Assembly: GCA_021847015.1 (NCBI GenBank)
Contig: JAJZVW010000001.1
Location: 210,476 to 274,475 of the forward strand
From: Pseudomonadota bacterium
GTDB taxonomy: Bacteria; Pseudomonadota; Alphaproteobacteria; Rhodospirillales; Magnetospirillaceae
Direction of reading: 5' to 3'
DNA: 64,000 nt
Part shown: in pieces, positions 38,354-51,765 of the stretch
Layout: each line of letters starts with the position of its first letter
How positions within the stretch are numbered: the first letter of the stretch is position 1
Translations under genes and position numbers: made by a program
The notes under the pieces: model-generated
Database searches by the model: none
Told to the model about the DNA's origin: nothing
What the model saw: only the letters and a program-made list of their open reading frames with translations

Positions 38354-39073
38354 ATGGCTACGGCGGTCGTCCTGGTCGACGACGACGATCTCTTCCGCGA
38401 ATCACTTGGGCGCAACCTCGCCGATGCGGGCTACGACGTGCGGGATTTTGGCCGTGGCACCGCGGCTCTCGATCATCTGCTCTCGGGCGCCGCCGCCAAT
38501 CTGGTCATCCTGGACTGGAAGATGCCGGAAATGAACGGCATCGAGGTGCTCAAGCGTATCCGCGCCGCCTGCCTGGATGTCCCCGCGATTTTCCTCACGG
38601 CGCTGACCGACCAGATTTACGAGGAGGCGGCGCTCGCCACCGGAGCGGTCGATTTCGTCGAGAAGAGCCGGAGCTTTTCCATCCTGGAGAAGCGCATCGG
38701 CTTGATCCTGGAGGGAGCCAAGGCCCGCGGCGGCCCGGTCAACGATTCCGAGACCGTGATCCTGGGCGAGCTGACCCTCAAGCTGAAAACCAGCCGGGCG
38801 ACGTGGCTGGAGCGCCCGGTCGAGTTGACCCTTACGGAATTCAAGATCGTCCATTTGATGGCCGCCAAGGCCGGCGAGGACGTGTCCTATCGGGAAATTT
38901 ACGATCTGGTGCATGGGGCGGGCTTCCTCGCCGGTGCCGGCCCCGAGGGCTTCCGGGCCAATGTGCGGACGTTCGTCAAACGCATCCGGCAGAAATTCCG
39001 CGACGTGGATTCCGATTTCGACCAGATCGGCAACTATGCCGGCTTCGGCTATCGCTGGAAAGCCGATGCGTGA
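38354..39073 (+). CDS. OmpR-family response regulator
   Basis: 239 residues. Receiver domain with DDDD acidic pocket (VLVDDDDLFRESL), phospho-Asp in VILDWKMPEMNG, switch Thr in FLTALTD and Lys in VEKSRSF. The C-terminal winged helix (LTLTEFKIVHLMAAKAGEDV, RTFVKRIRQKFRDVD, YAGFGYRW) is OmpR/ChvI-like. It overlaps the following histidine kinase gene by 8 bases, so the two form a cognate pair. Target genes are unknown. Confidence 0.93.
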   Translation: MATAVVLVDDDDLFRESLGRNLADAGYDVRDFGRGTAALDHLLSGAAANLVILDWKMPEMNGIEVLKRIRAACLDVPAIFLTALTDQIYEEAALATGAVDFVEKSRSFSILEKRIGLILEGAKARGGPVNDSETVILGELTLKLKTSRATWLERPVELTLTEFKIVHLMAAKAGEDVSYREIYDLVHGAGFLAGAGPEGFRANVRTFVKRIRQKFRDVDSDFDQIGNYAGFGYRWKADA

Positions 39074-40604
39074 CAGCCTGTCCCGGGCCGCGCGATCCCT
39101 CGCCGCGCGGCTCGCGCTGGTGGTGGCGGCGTTCACCGCCGTGCCGATTTTCGTCTACGGCGAGTTCTCGGCGGCAGAGGGCGCCAAAAAGGCGCTGTTG
39201 CTGTCCCGGCTTCAGGCTGAAGGCCAATTGATCGCGCGGGGATTATCCCAAGGCTTGGCCCACCTGGACGCGCCGTCGGTGGTCGAAACCCGCACCGTGC
39301 TCGAAAACCTCGACCCCAAGGGCGTGAACGTCCGCCTGCTGCTGCGGCCGATGCCGAAGCCCCGAAAAGCGGCGAAGAGACCCCGGGAGCGGGAGCAGCC
39401 GGCGCCGTCTCCGGACGAGCCCCAACCGCTTTACCTTGTCGGCGCGGTGCCGGCGCTCGCCGCCGACGAGGTGGACGCCGAACGTGAGAAGCTGGCGTCC
39501 GCCGGCATCCTCAAAGCGATCCCCGACACATGCCAGGGCGGCATTCCCCTCGACCTCCACTACACCACCGCCGCCGGCAACGACGAGGTGCTGACGTCGA
39601 TCGTGCCCTTCACCACCGAAGCCGGCTGCTGGGCGGTCGTCACCTCCCAGTCGGCCCAGGAGGTCGCCGGTTCCTTCCTCGACCGCCCGTACTGGAAAAG
39701 TCCGGAAGTGCGCATCGCCGCAGGCGTTTACGCGCTGCTGGTGGTGCTGGTGCTCACGGTTTTCGGCAGCCTGTGGCTGAACCTCCGGCGATTGGGCCGG
39801 CAAGCCCGCAAGGTGGCCGAGGGACATGGCGGCAGCGTGCCGTTCGCCAAGGTCAACCACATCCCCGAGCTTGACGGCGTCGCCCGGGAATTGGACCAGA
39901 TGGTCACCAATCTTCGCGCCACCGCCGATGCCTTCCGCTTCGCGGCCGAGGAGAACGCCCACGCCTTCAAGACCCCGATCGCCACCATCGCCCAGGCCGT
40001 CGAGCCTTTGCGCCGGGCGGTCGAAGGCAAGACCGGCGCGTCGCGTTCGCTGCAAGTGATCGAGGCCGCGGTCGAGCGCCTGGACGCTCTGGTGGCGGCC
40101 TCGCGCCGCCTCGACCAGGTCAACGCCGACCTCGTCACTCCCCCCAGGCAGTCGGTGGATGTGTCCCGGCTGGTGACCGCGCTGGTCGATTCCTACGACG
40201 AGGCCGTGGCCGACCGCGGCCTGGAGATCGACCGCCGCCTCTCCCCAGGCTGCGTGGTGCGCGGCGGCATCGAATTGCTGGAGACGGTGATCGAAAACAT
40301 CCTCGACAACGCCATCTCCTTCTCCCCGGCTGGCGGACGCGTCACGGTCACGCTCGCACGCGGCGACGGGCGCGTGGTGCTCGCGATCGACGATCAGGGG
40401 CCGGGCGCCCCCGAGGACGTGCTGGAACGCATGTTCCAGCGTTACGTCAGCCATCGTCCGTCGGCCGACCCGTCCGGCGCGCCCCATTTCGGTATCGGCT
40501 TGTGGATCGTGCGGCGCAATGTGGCCGCCATCGGCGGCACCGTCGAAGCCCGCAACCGCCAGGAAGGCGGATTGCGCGTCACCGTCACCCTGCCCTCGGC
40601 TTGA
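39066..40604 (+). CDS. Membrane sensor histidine kinase paired with the OmpR-type regulator
   Basis: 512 residues. An N-terminal membrane helix (LAARLALVVAAFTAVPIFVY), a periplasmic domain of about 180 residues with a Pro/Lys-rich stretch and a second membrane helix (IAAGVYALLVVLVLTVFGSL). A HAMP-like linker follows, then the H-box NAHAFKTPIATI (phospho-His in HAFKTP, as in PhoQ-type kinases), and the ATPase domain with N-box ENILDNAISFSPAG, G1 DDQGPGAP and G2 GIGLWIVRR. Signal unknown; the cysteines of the periplasmic part (DTCQGG, AGCWAV) could form a disulfide. Confidence 0.92.
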   Translation: MRDSLSRAARSLAARLALVVAAFTAVPIFVYGEFSAAEGAKKALLLSRLQAEGQLIARGLSQGLAHLDAPSVVETRTVLENLDPKGVNVRLLLRPMPKPRKAAKRPREREQPAPSPDEPQPLYLVGAVPALAADEVDAEREKLASAGILKAIPDTCQGGIPLDLHYTTAAGNDEVLTSIVPFTTEAGCWAVVTSQSAQEVAGSFLDRPYWKSPEVRIAAGVYALLVVLVLTVFGSLWLNLRRLGRQARKVAEGHGGSVPFAKVNHIPELDGVARELDQMVTNLRATADAFRFAAEENAHAFKTPIATIAQAVEPLRRAVEGKTGASRSLQVIEAAVERLDALVAASRRLDQVNADLVTPPRQSVDVSRLVTALVDSYDEAVADRGLEIDRRLSPGCVVRGGIELLETVIENILDNAISFSPAGGRVTVTLARGDGRVVLAIDDQGPGAPEDVLERMFQRYVSHRPSADPSGAPHFGIGLWIVRRNVAAIGGTVEARNRQEGGLRVTVTLPSA

Positions 40605-40638
40605 CCCGACCGCCCCTGGCCGTCCAAGCCGGCCGCCA

Positions 40639-40779
40639 GCGGGTCTCATCATGCATTTTCGCTGTCATCCCGAGCCGACGGCAAGGGATGTTTCCGTCGC
40701 CTTCGCGTGAAAAATCCCTCTGTCACTCTGCTCCCCCTCGGGATGACGTCATTCCCTGATGCCGCATAATGAGAACCGC
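40639..40779. mobile_element. MITE-like palindromic element, copy 2
   Basis: About 141 bases, roughly nine-tenths identical by eye to the element at 22233-22374. Terminal arms GCGGGTCTCATCATGC (40639-40654) and the complement of GCGGTTCTCATTATGC (40764-40779) differ at two positions. Inner arms GTCATCCCGAG (40664-40674) and CTCGGGATGAC (40737-40747) are perfect. No flanking direct repeat is visible, suggesting an older insertion. It lies after the histidine kinase stop and about 105 bases before the receiver gene, so it may act as a transcription terminator or affect its promoter. Confidence 0.8.
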
Positions 40780-40829
40780 GGGACCATCACGGAACCAGTT
40801 GTGCGGATCCCGACTTGGCTGTAGGTTGT

Positions 40830-40845
40830 TAACCATCTGCTAACG
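40830..40845 (+). promoter_or_regulatory. CtrA-like binding site upstream of receiver/HPt genes
   Basis: TTAACCATCTGCTAAC matches the CtrA consensus TTAA-N7-TTAAC with one change (CTAAC), with exact 7-base spacing. It is centred about 46 bases upstream of the receiver ATG, a typical activator position. The DNA match is direct; control by CtrA is inferred. Confidence 0.55.
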
Positions 40846-40883
40846 ATCTCGCCCAGAAGGACGAGACCGCCAGTGAGGGTGAC

Positions 40884-41306
40884 ATGGCCGAGTGGGAGCA
40901 GGTCCGCGTACTCGTCATCGACACCAAGGCCCATATTCGCCGGCTCATCGCCACGTTGCTGGGCGCGCTCGGCATCACGCAGGTGGTCCAGGCCCGCACG
41001 CCTGAAGCCGCCATGCCGTTGGCCAAGGATGTGAATCTGGTCATCGCCGATTGGAGCGGCGACCCGACCCAGGTCCTGCTGTTTGTCCACCGGCTGCGCC
41101 GCGGCGAGTTGGGCGATCCGTCGACGCCTGTTCTGGCTCTGAGCACGTCGCCCCACCATGCCGCCCTCGAACGGGCTTGGCGGGCGGGCATCGACGACGT
41201 CGCCGCCAAGCCCCTTTCCGCCATGGAAATCCTTGAGCGCACCACCGCTCTGCTGGCCCGGCGGCACCGGGAGGTGCGCCCTGCCCCAGCGGAAGCGGCG
41301 GAGTAG
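40884..41306 (+). CDS. Single receiver-domain protein
   Basis: 140 residues. REC fold with VLVIDTKAHIRRL: one of the two pocket acids is replaced by Thr (DT instead of DD). Phospho-Asp in VIADWSGD, Ser/Thr in LALSTSPHH and Lys in AAKPLSAME are kept. It probably accepts phosphate but with altered Mg binding. It lies 16 bases upstream of an HPt protein, so the two may exchange phosphate, and both lie behind a CtrA-like box. Confidence 0.82.
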   Translation: MAEWEQVRVLVIDTKAHIRRLIATLLGALGITQVVQARTPEAAMPLAKDVNLVIADWSGDPTQVLLFVHRLRRGELGDPSTPVLALSTSPHHAALERAWRAGIDDVAAKPLSAMEILERTTALLARRHREVRPAPAEAAE

Positions 41307-41322
41307 ACGCGGGATCGCCGCC

Positions 41323-41769
41323 ATGGGCGGGAACGCCGACTCCCTGGTTGACGCAGACGCCGTCGCCCGCGCGGAAGCCGCGGTATCGTCTTTGGCCGAA
41401 GCCTACGTCGTCTGGGCGAAGGCCGATGCGGCCAGACTGGTCGCCTGCCACGAACGGCTGCGTTCCGATCCCCACGGACGACGCCATCATCTGTCGGAGA
41501 TATTCCGCATCGCGCACGACATAAAGGGCCAGGCGGCCACCTTCGGCTTTCCGCTGTGGAGCGACATTGCCAACCGCCTGTGCCGGCTCGCCAAGAAATG
41601 TCCCGCGGGGGACGAATGCTGGTCCGAACCCATCGCCGCCCACGTGGCCGTGCTCGACCGCGTGATCGCCGCCGGTCTCGGCGGCGGCCGCGAGGCGCCC
41701 CTGATCCTGGCGGAACTTGATAAAGGGTCGTCGCACTTGCTCCACGACGGCGCGAGCCCCATTGACTGA
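41323..41769 (+). CDS. HPt (histidine phosphotransfer) domain protein
   Basis: 148 residues. The motif IAHDIKGQAATFGFPLW carries the phospho-His (HxxKG), and the flanking helices (SLAEAYVVWAKADAARLVAC, LSEIFR, SDIANRLCRLAKKC) form an HPt four-helix bundle. There is no catalytic ATPase domain, so it acts as a phosphate shuttle between a hybrid kinase and a receiver. The partner is most likely the receiver encoded just upstream. Confidence 0.82.
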   Translation: MGGNADSLVDADAVARAEAAVSSLAEAYVVWAKADAARLVACHERLRSDPHGRRHHLSEIFRIAHDIKGQAATFGFPLWSDIANRLCRLAKKCPAGDECWSEPIAAHVAVLDRVIAAGLGGGREAPLILAELDKGSSHLLHDGASPID

Positions 41770-41811
41770 AACTTGGCAACGCCAACGGGAACCTGGGGAA
41801 ATGGGGCGGTG

Positions 41812-42588
41812 ATGGCCGAAGCCTATCCGGCGATGTGGACCGACGTCGTAGATCTGCGCGACTTCTACGATACCAGCCTGGGGCAGATGGCCCGGCGCAT
41901 GATCCGTCGGCAGTTGCGCCAATTGTGGCCGGACGTCCAGGGCCTCAGGGTTTTGGGATTGGGTTTCGCAAGCCCCTATCTGCGGGCGTTCCTGGGGGAA
42001 GCCGAGCGGGTCGTCGCCGTCATGCCGGCCAGTCAGGGCGTCCTGCCATGGCCGCAGGAAGGCCCGGGGCTGACCGCCCTGGCCGACGAAATCGAGCTTC
42101 CTTTGCCGGACCGGTCCATGGACCGGATCCTTCTGATCCACGCCCTCGAGTCCACCGAACAGGTGCGCGCCATGCTGCGCGAAATCTGGCGCGTGCTTGC
42201 CGATGGTGGGCGGGCGATCATGGTGGTTCCCAATCGGCGGGGGATTTGGGCCCGGCTTGAACGCACGCCGTTCGGAAACGGCCGCCCCTACACCCCGGCC
42301 CAGCTCACCCGCCTGCTGCGCGACAACATGTTCACGCCCATCGCGCAGACCACCGCCCTGTTCCTGCCCCCGACCACCTCGCGCATGTTCCTGCGATCCG
42401 CACCGGCGGTAGAGGAATTGGGACGCCGCTGGTTCGAGACTTTCGCTGGTGTCATCATCATCGAGGCCGCCAAGCAAATCTACGCGGGCTCGGGCCTGCG
42501 CGAGCCCAAGCACAGGCGACGCGGCTATCTGCCGGTTGCCCAGGGATTTCCCCGACTGGGCATGAACCGCATTCGCTTCGATCCGTGA
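41812..42588 (+). CDS. Class I SAM-dependent methyltransferase
   Basis: 258 residues from the ATG at 41812 (GGGGCGG immediately upstream); a TTG at 41773 is the alternative. SAM-binding motif I LRVLGLGFASPYLRAFLGE, motif II region ADEIELPLPDRSMDRILLIHALE and the post-motif IWRVLADGGRAIMVVPNR fit a methyltransferase-11 fold. The family is common in alphaproteobacteria, often next to gloB, which is not here. Substrate unknown. Its C-terminus is basic (EPKHRRRGYLP). Confidence 0.82.
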   Translation: MAEAYPAMWTDVVDLRDFYDTSLGQMARRMIRRQLRQLWPDVQGLRVLGLGFASPYLRAFLGEAERVVAVMPASQGVLPWPQEGPGLTALADEIELPLPDRSMDRILLIHALESTEQVRAMLREIWRVLADGGRAIMVVPNRRGIWARLERTPFGNGRPYTPAQLTRLLRDNMFTPIAQTTALFLPPTTSRMFLRSAPAVEELGRRWFETFAGVIIIEAAKQIYAGSGLREPKHRRRGYLPVAQGFPRLGMNRIRFDP

Positions 42589-42606
42589 GCGGAGGGCGCC
42601 CCCCCC

Positions 42607-47534
<4,928 letters not shown>

Positions 47535-47593
47535 ACCCGTTGCCCCGGCGGGCGCACTGCCGTATAGGGTAGACATCCCCATCGGGTCGGGCG

Positions 47594-49177
47594 ATGAGCG
47601 ACACTGACAACCCGAAACGCAGGGCCGGCAAACCGTTGGAACGGCCCACCTTGACGTTGCCGTCGCGGCAGGCTCCGCCGGCTTCGCGCCCGGCGCTGCC
47701 CGTACCGGCGGCCCCCAAGGAAAAGGAAGAGGCGCCCTCTCCCGGAGGTGGCCTGGCACGCCTGCTGGAGGCCATTGGCCGTCTGCTGACGCCCAAGCCC
47801 CCGCCGCCCGGCAAGGATCGCTCCTCGGCGCCCCCGCCGCCGGCCGAGCCCCCCGTCTTCACCGTCGCCGTGGCGTCGCTCGCCAACGATTCCGATGGCC
47901 AGGGGCTCGCCCACCTGCTGCGCACCCTGGATGGCCGGGCGGCCCTGGCGCTCAAGGTTCTGCCTCGGGTGTTCACCTTGGGAACGCTGGAGGACCCCGC
48001 GGCGGTGACGGCCACGACCAATGCGCTGCGCCACGCCACGGCGGGCGAGAGCGCCAGCGTTCTGGTCTGGGGGGAAATGGACAAGGACGGCTACCGGATT
48101 CGCCTCGCCACCGCGACGGCCCCCGATGACGACCGTCCCGGCGCTTTCGGCCCGACGACCCGCTTCGAATTGCCGCTGGAGTTCGACGAACCGCCGGCCG
48201 CCCTGTTGTACGCCGCCGTTCTGGCCGCCGCGGAGGCGGAGACCGAAGCGCAAAAAGGTGCCGTGCGCCGCCTGTTGCCGACGGCCGCCGCCAAGGCCGA
48301 GCCCGTCGCCGCCAAGCCGCCGCTGCACATGTCCATGCCGCAGCAATGCTCCATGCAGTTGGTGTTCGGCCATGTGGCGGCGGCGACGGCCCTGGCGGTA
48401 CCTCCGTCCCAGGCTGGGCCCTGGTTCGAGAAGGCGGTCGAATCGTACCACGCGGCCCAGAAGCGACTTGCCCGCACGGCCCCCCCCTGGGAGACCGGGC
48501 TGCTGCACAGATACGCGGCAGCCGCCGCGATGGCTCGGGCGGAACGTGCGAAGGAGCCGGCTCCGTTCCTGGATGCCGCCGTCCGGGAATGGCGCTCCGC
48601 CGCCGAGAATCTGAGCCGCGACGTGATGCCCCAGGAATGGGCGATGGTCCAGACGCGACTGGGCAAGGCGCTCTATCGCCTCGATCTGATCACCGGCGAC
48701 ACCGACTTGCTGCGCGAGGCGCTGCAAGTCCTGCAAACGGCGCTCCAGGTCTATTCCCGCACGGAAACACCCCTGAAATGGGCGGACGTCATGCACGACA
48801 TCGCCCAGGTTCTCGAGGTCTACGGCGATCAGCTGAGAAGCCCGGAAGTCCTTCGCCGGTCCATCGAGACCTGCGAGTCGGTTCTCCAGGTGCTCAACCA
48901 GGACCGGACGCCGCTGTCCTGGGCCACGGCGCGCAATACCCTGGGATCGACGCTCTTCCTGCTGGACAAGCACACCGACGGCATCGGCAATCTCGCCGAT
49001 GCCGAAGCCATCCTCGCCAACGCGCTGGACGTGTTCGTGGCATCGGGGGCGAAGAAGCAGGCACAGGTCGCCGCCCGCAATCTCGGCCATGTCCGGAAGC
49101 TGGCCGAGGAGCGGCGCGGCCGCCAGATCATCGACCCCGATTGGGCCGACGGCCGCCCGCCACGGCGCCGGCGCTGA
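47594..49177 (+). CDS. TPR-like protein of unknown function
   Basis: 527 residues. A Pro-rich, disordered N-terminal third (PSRQAPPASRPALPVPAAP and PAEPPVFTVAVA) is followed by a small alpha/beta domain (VAVASLANDSDGQGLAHLLR, SASVLVWGEMDKDGYRIRLA). Then come helical repeats with the TPR pattern: ATARNTLGSTLFLLDKHTDG, WAMVQTRLGKALYRLD, LKWADVMHDIAQVLEVYG. No signal peptide. The combination resembles large TPR proteins that carry a TolB-like or FlgO-like alpha/beta domain ahead of their repeats, but I cannot assign a function. It follows ligA by 59 bases and converges on the DUF2189 gene. Confidence 0.75.
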   Translation: MSDTDNPKRRAGKPLERPTLTLPSRQAPPASRPALPVPAAPKEKEEAPSPGGGLARLLEAIGRLLTPKPPPPGKDRSSAPPPPAEPPVFTVAVASLANDSDGQGLAHLLRTLDGRAALALKVLPRVFTLGTLEDPAAVTATTNALRHATAGESASVLVWGEMDKDGYRIRLATATAPDDDRPGAFGPTTRFELPLEFDEPPAALLYAAVLAAAEAETEAQKGAVRRLLPTAAAKAEPVAAKPPLHMSMPQQCSMQLVFGHVAAATALAVPPSQAGPWFEKAVESYHAAQKRLARTAPPWETGLLHRYAAAAAMARAERAKEPAPFLDAAVREWRSAAENLSRDVMPQEWAMVQTRLGKALYRLDLITGDTDLLREALQVLQTALQVYSRTETPLKWADVMHDIAQVLEVYGDQLRSPEVLRRSIETCESVLQVLNQDRTPLSWATARNTLGSTLFLLDKHTDGIGNLADAEAILANALDVFVASGAKKQAQVAARNLGHVRKLAEERRGRQIIDPDWADGRPPRRRR

Positions 49178-49184
49178 TCCGGCG

Positions 49185-49982
49185 CTACCCCCGTTCCACC
49201 AGATCGCGGTAAGCGTGCCAACTGGCATGGGCGGCGATCGGCAGGGTCACCGCCAGACCGGCGAAGAAGAATACGACGCCAAGGATGCCGAGAACGGCCA
49301 GGGTCGCTGCCCAGCCGACCATCCCCCAGCGATTGAGCCAAGTCGCCCGCAACGACGTGCGCACAGCCGTCAGAGCCGACACGTCGCGGTCCATCAGCAT
49401 CGGCATGGACACCACCGAGACGGCGAAAGCCAAGGCCGCCAGCACGCCGCCAACGGCCGTGCCCAGGGTCAGAAACGGAACCCCGGCCGGGGCCAGCACC
49501 ACCTGCTGGAAGAACTCGCCCAAGGCCGGCGGGCGCATGCCGTAGAACAGGGCGAACAGGACCATCGCCAATTCGATCCACACGAAAAAGATCAGCAGCA
49601 GCACCAGCCCCATGTCGGCCATCTGGCTGTTGCCCCGAAGTGCTCCGAGGGAGGAGCGCAGCGTCACCTCCAGTCCCCGCTCGCGGCGGCGGCTGACCTC
49701 GTAGAGACCGACGGCGGCGAGCGGCGCGATCAGCATGAACCCGCCGGCCAAGGGCAAGATCAGGGACCCCATGCCGATGCTGCCGAGCCCGATGGTCAGC
49801 AGCCAGCCGAACGCGGCGAACACGCTGCCGAAGAAGAGGCCGATGCCGGGATGGGCGGCGAAATCCCGAAACCCGCGGTCGAGCCACTGCGCGGAACGTT
49901 CGAGGGATACCACCCGGACGCCAAGCGGAGTCTCTCGGCCCATGGTAGGGAAGGATGCTTGGGCGGACTCGGAACGATGCAT
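49185..49982 (-). CDS. DUF2189 integral membrane protein
   Basis: 265 residues from the ATG at 49982, preceded by AGGAGG eight bases upstream. About six membrane helices (IGLFFGSVFAAFGWLLTIGL, LPLAGGFMLIAPLAAVGLYE, MGLVLLLIFFVWIELAMVLF, LTLGTAVGGVLAALAFAVSV, WGMVGWAATLAVLGILGVVF, FFAGLAVTLPIAAHASWHAY). Members of DUF2189 are found beside respiratory or cytochrome genes in many alphaproteobacteria; the cytochrome-linked cluster here lies just across the divergent region. Function unknown. Confidence 0.82.
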   Translation of the reverse strand: MHRSESAQASFPTMGRETPLGVRVVSLERSAQWLDRGFRDFAAHPGIGLFFGSVFAAFGWLLTIGLGSIGMGSLILPLAGGFMLIAPLAAVGLYEVSRRRERGLEVTLRSSLGALRGNSQMADMGLVLLLIFFVWIELAMVLFALFYGMRPPALGEFFQQVVLAPAGVPFLTLGTAVGGVLAALAFAVSVVSMPMLMDRDVSALTAVRTSLRATWLNRWGMVGWAATLAVLGILGVVFFFAGLAVTLPIAAHASWHAYRDLVERG

Positions 49983-50329
49983 GAACAAAACCTCCTGGGG
50001 GCCAAACCTCGGCATGCGAGTCGGTCGCACTTAAAACCATACCTCCGGGTAGGTTAAGGAACAATCCCTCTCAAGGTAATGACACTCCCTCGCCACACGT
50101 CCTCTGGGCGGGCGGCATGTCAGGGCGGCCCCGTCCGGCGGGATGGGGACGCAGAACCGAAGGAATAGACGGTCGCACCACGTCGAGGGGCGGATCGGCA
50201 TAACGGCGGGAGTGACCCGGCCTCTCGGTCCGGAAGGGGATGCAAGCGCTTGCTTTCCCTTTGCGTCACGGCCACATCCCCACCCCTGAGGGACCGCCGG
50301 AAGGCGGTGCGAGCGACAGGGGAGAGACC
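49983..50329 (+). other. Divergent intergenic region before the heme/oxidase cluster
   Basis: About 347 bases between the DUF2189 gene and the 43-aa peptide gene. I see a perfect 12-base palindrome GCAAGCGCTTGC at 50242-50253, placed about 77 bases upstream of the peptide ATG, a possible operator. No tRNA, repeat or coding signal stands out. Confidence 0.4.
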
Positions 50330-50461
50330 ATGCGGCGCACGACCATCGAAACACGGTTCCCGCGCGGCGCGATGCGACGCCGGGTGACCTTGGCGCTGTT
50401 GGTGGCGACGGTCCTCGGCCTGTATGCCGTCACCATCCTGCACGTGGGACACAGGCTTTAG
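50330..50461 (+). CDS. Small single-pass membrane protein, 43 aa
   Basis: 43 residues, with AGGGGAGAG just before the ATG. A basic N-terminus (RRTTIETRFPRGAMRRR) precedes one membrane helix (VTLALLVATVLGLYAVTILH) and a short tail ending HVGHRL. Too small for most gene finders. It lies 20 bases upstream of the DUF420 gene and in front of the heme O synthase gene, so it probably belongs to that cytochrome-oxidase assembly unit. No named family recognised. Confidence 0.65.
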   Translation: MRRTTIETRFPRGAMRRRVTLALLVATVLGLYAVTILHVGHRL

Positions 50462-50481
50462 ACCGGGGGGCCTCGCCGCTC

Positions 50482-50889
50482 ATGCTGCCCCACCTTACCG
50501 CAGCCCTGAACGCACTGTCCTTGGGGTTCCTGCTGTTCGGCTGGAGGATGATCCGCACCGGCCGGAAGCACCGGCACCGAAAGGCCATGATGGCCGCGGT
50601 CGGGGTCGGAGCGCTCTTCCTGCTGGCCTATCTGCTTCACCACCTCACCGCGCCCATCTTCGTCTTCCGGGGCGAAGGTCCGATCCGCCGCGCCTATTAC
50701 GCGCTGCTGATAAGCCATGTCGCTCTGGCCGCAACCCTGGCGCCGATGGTGGCCCTGACCCTCCATCACGCCCTCGCGTACCGATTCGATCGGCATCGTT
50801 CGCTGGCCCGACGGGTCCTTCCCATGTGGATCTACGTCAGCGTCTCCGGATTGCTGGTCTACGCCCTGCTTTACCACGTCTACACGTGA
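50482..50889 (+). CDS. DUF420 membrane protein, probable cytochrome oxidase assembly factor
   Basis: 135 residues with about four membrane helices. DUF420 landmarks: LTAALNALSLGFLLFGWRMI, HRKAMMAAVGVGALFLLAYL, ALLISHVALAATLAPMVALT and LPMWIYVSVSGLLVYALLYH. Conserved histidines lie near helix ends. In Staphylococcus the DUF420 protein CtaM is needed for the aa3-type oxidase; here it is next to heme O synthase, which supports an oxidase-assembly role. Possibly translated from the same mRNA as the 43-aa peptide. Confidence 0.85.
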   Translation: MLPHLTAALNALSLGFLLFGWRMIRTGRKHRHRKAMMAAVGVGALFLLAYLLHHLTAPIFVFRGEGPIRRAYYALLISHVALAATLAPMVALTLHHALAYRFDRHRSLARRVLPMWIYVSVSGLLVYALLYHVYT

Positions 50890-50903
50890 CCCCGGAGGCG
50901 GCC

Positions 50904-51758
50904 ATGGCGGTGCGACAATACCTGGAACTGCTGAAACTGCGAATAAGTTTCATGATTGCGCTCACCGCCGTCACAGGCTATGCCGCGGTCGCTGACCGGC
51001 TCCGCTGGAGCACGGCGCTGCTTCTGGCCCTGGCGATGGTTCTCGGGTCGGCGGCCTCGGCCGTCTTCAATCACGTCTACGACCGCGACATCGACGGAAT
51101 CATGCGGCGAACCCGCAACCGGCCGCTGGTCACGGGCGCCGTTTCGGCCGGCGTGGCGCTGTGGCTCGCCGGATTGCTGATGATCGCCGGATTGCTGGTG
51201 GCCACATCGGTCTTCAACCCGACGGTGGCGCTCCACCTCTTCCTCGGGGCCTTCGTCTACGGCGTGGTCTATACCGTGTGGCTCAAACGCCGCACGCGCA
51301 TGAACATCGTCATCGGCGGCGCGGCGGGAAGTTTCGCCATTCTCGCCGGCGCGGCGGCCGTGCAGCCGGTCCACTGGATGCTGCCGCTGCTCCTGGCCGT
51401 GACCCTGTTTCTGTGGACACCGAGCCATTTCTGGTCCCTGGCGATCCTGCTGGCCGAGGAGTACCGCACCGCCGGCGTGCCGATGCTGCCGGTCGTGGTG
51501 GGCGAAAAGCGAACGGCCTGGTGGATTCTGGGCAACAGCGTCCTGCTGGTGGCATCCTCGCTGGCCCCCTGGGCGGCGGGATATCTGGGCCGGCTTTACG
51601 GTGTGATCGCCTGCGCGCTGGGCGTGGTCCTGATCGGCTTCAACCTCAAGCTGGTCCATCGCCCCACGCGGACCTGGGCGGGATGGAACTTCGCCGCCTC
51701 CATCCCCTACCTGCTGGGCCTGTTCGCCGCGGTCGTCCTCGACAAGCACTGCCGATGA
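50904..51758 (+). CDS. ctaB: Protoheme IX farnesyltransferase (heme O synthase)
   Basis: 284 residues from the ATG at 50904 (GGAGG five bases upstream). A UbiA-family membrane prenyltransferase that adds a farnesyl group to heme b to make heme O for cytochrome oxidases. The prenyl-PP/Mg motif NHVYDRDIDGIMRRT (NxxxDxxxD) and the second motif in YTVWLKRRTRMNIVIGG are present, with about eight membrane helices. Also named cyoE. Located 14 bases after the DUF420 gene. A fusion with other oxidase genes is not seen; subunit genes are not in the window. Confidence 0.95.
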   Translation: MAVRQYLELLKLRISFMIALTAVTGYAAVADRLRWSTALLLALAMVLGSAASAVFNHVYDRDIDGIMRRTRNRPLVTGAVSAGVALWLAGLLMIAGLLVATSVFNPTVALHLFLGAFVYGVVYTVWLKRRTRMNIVIGGAAGSFAILAGAAAVQPVHWMLPLLLAVTLFLWTPSHFWSLAILLAEEYRTAGVPMLPVVVGEKRTAWWILGNSVLLVASSLAPWAAGYLGRLYGVIACALGVVLIGFNLKLVHRPTRTWAGWNFAASIPYLLGLFAAVVLDKHCR

Positions 51759-51765
51759 GAAGGGA

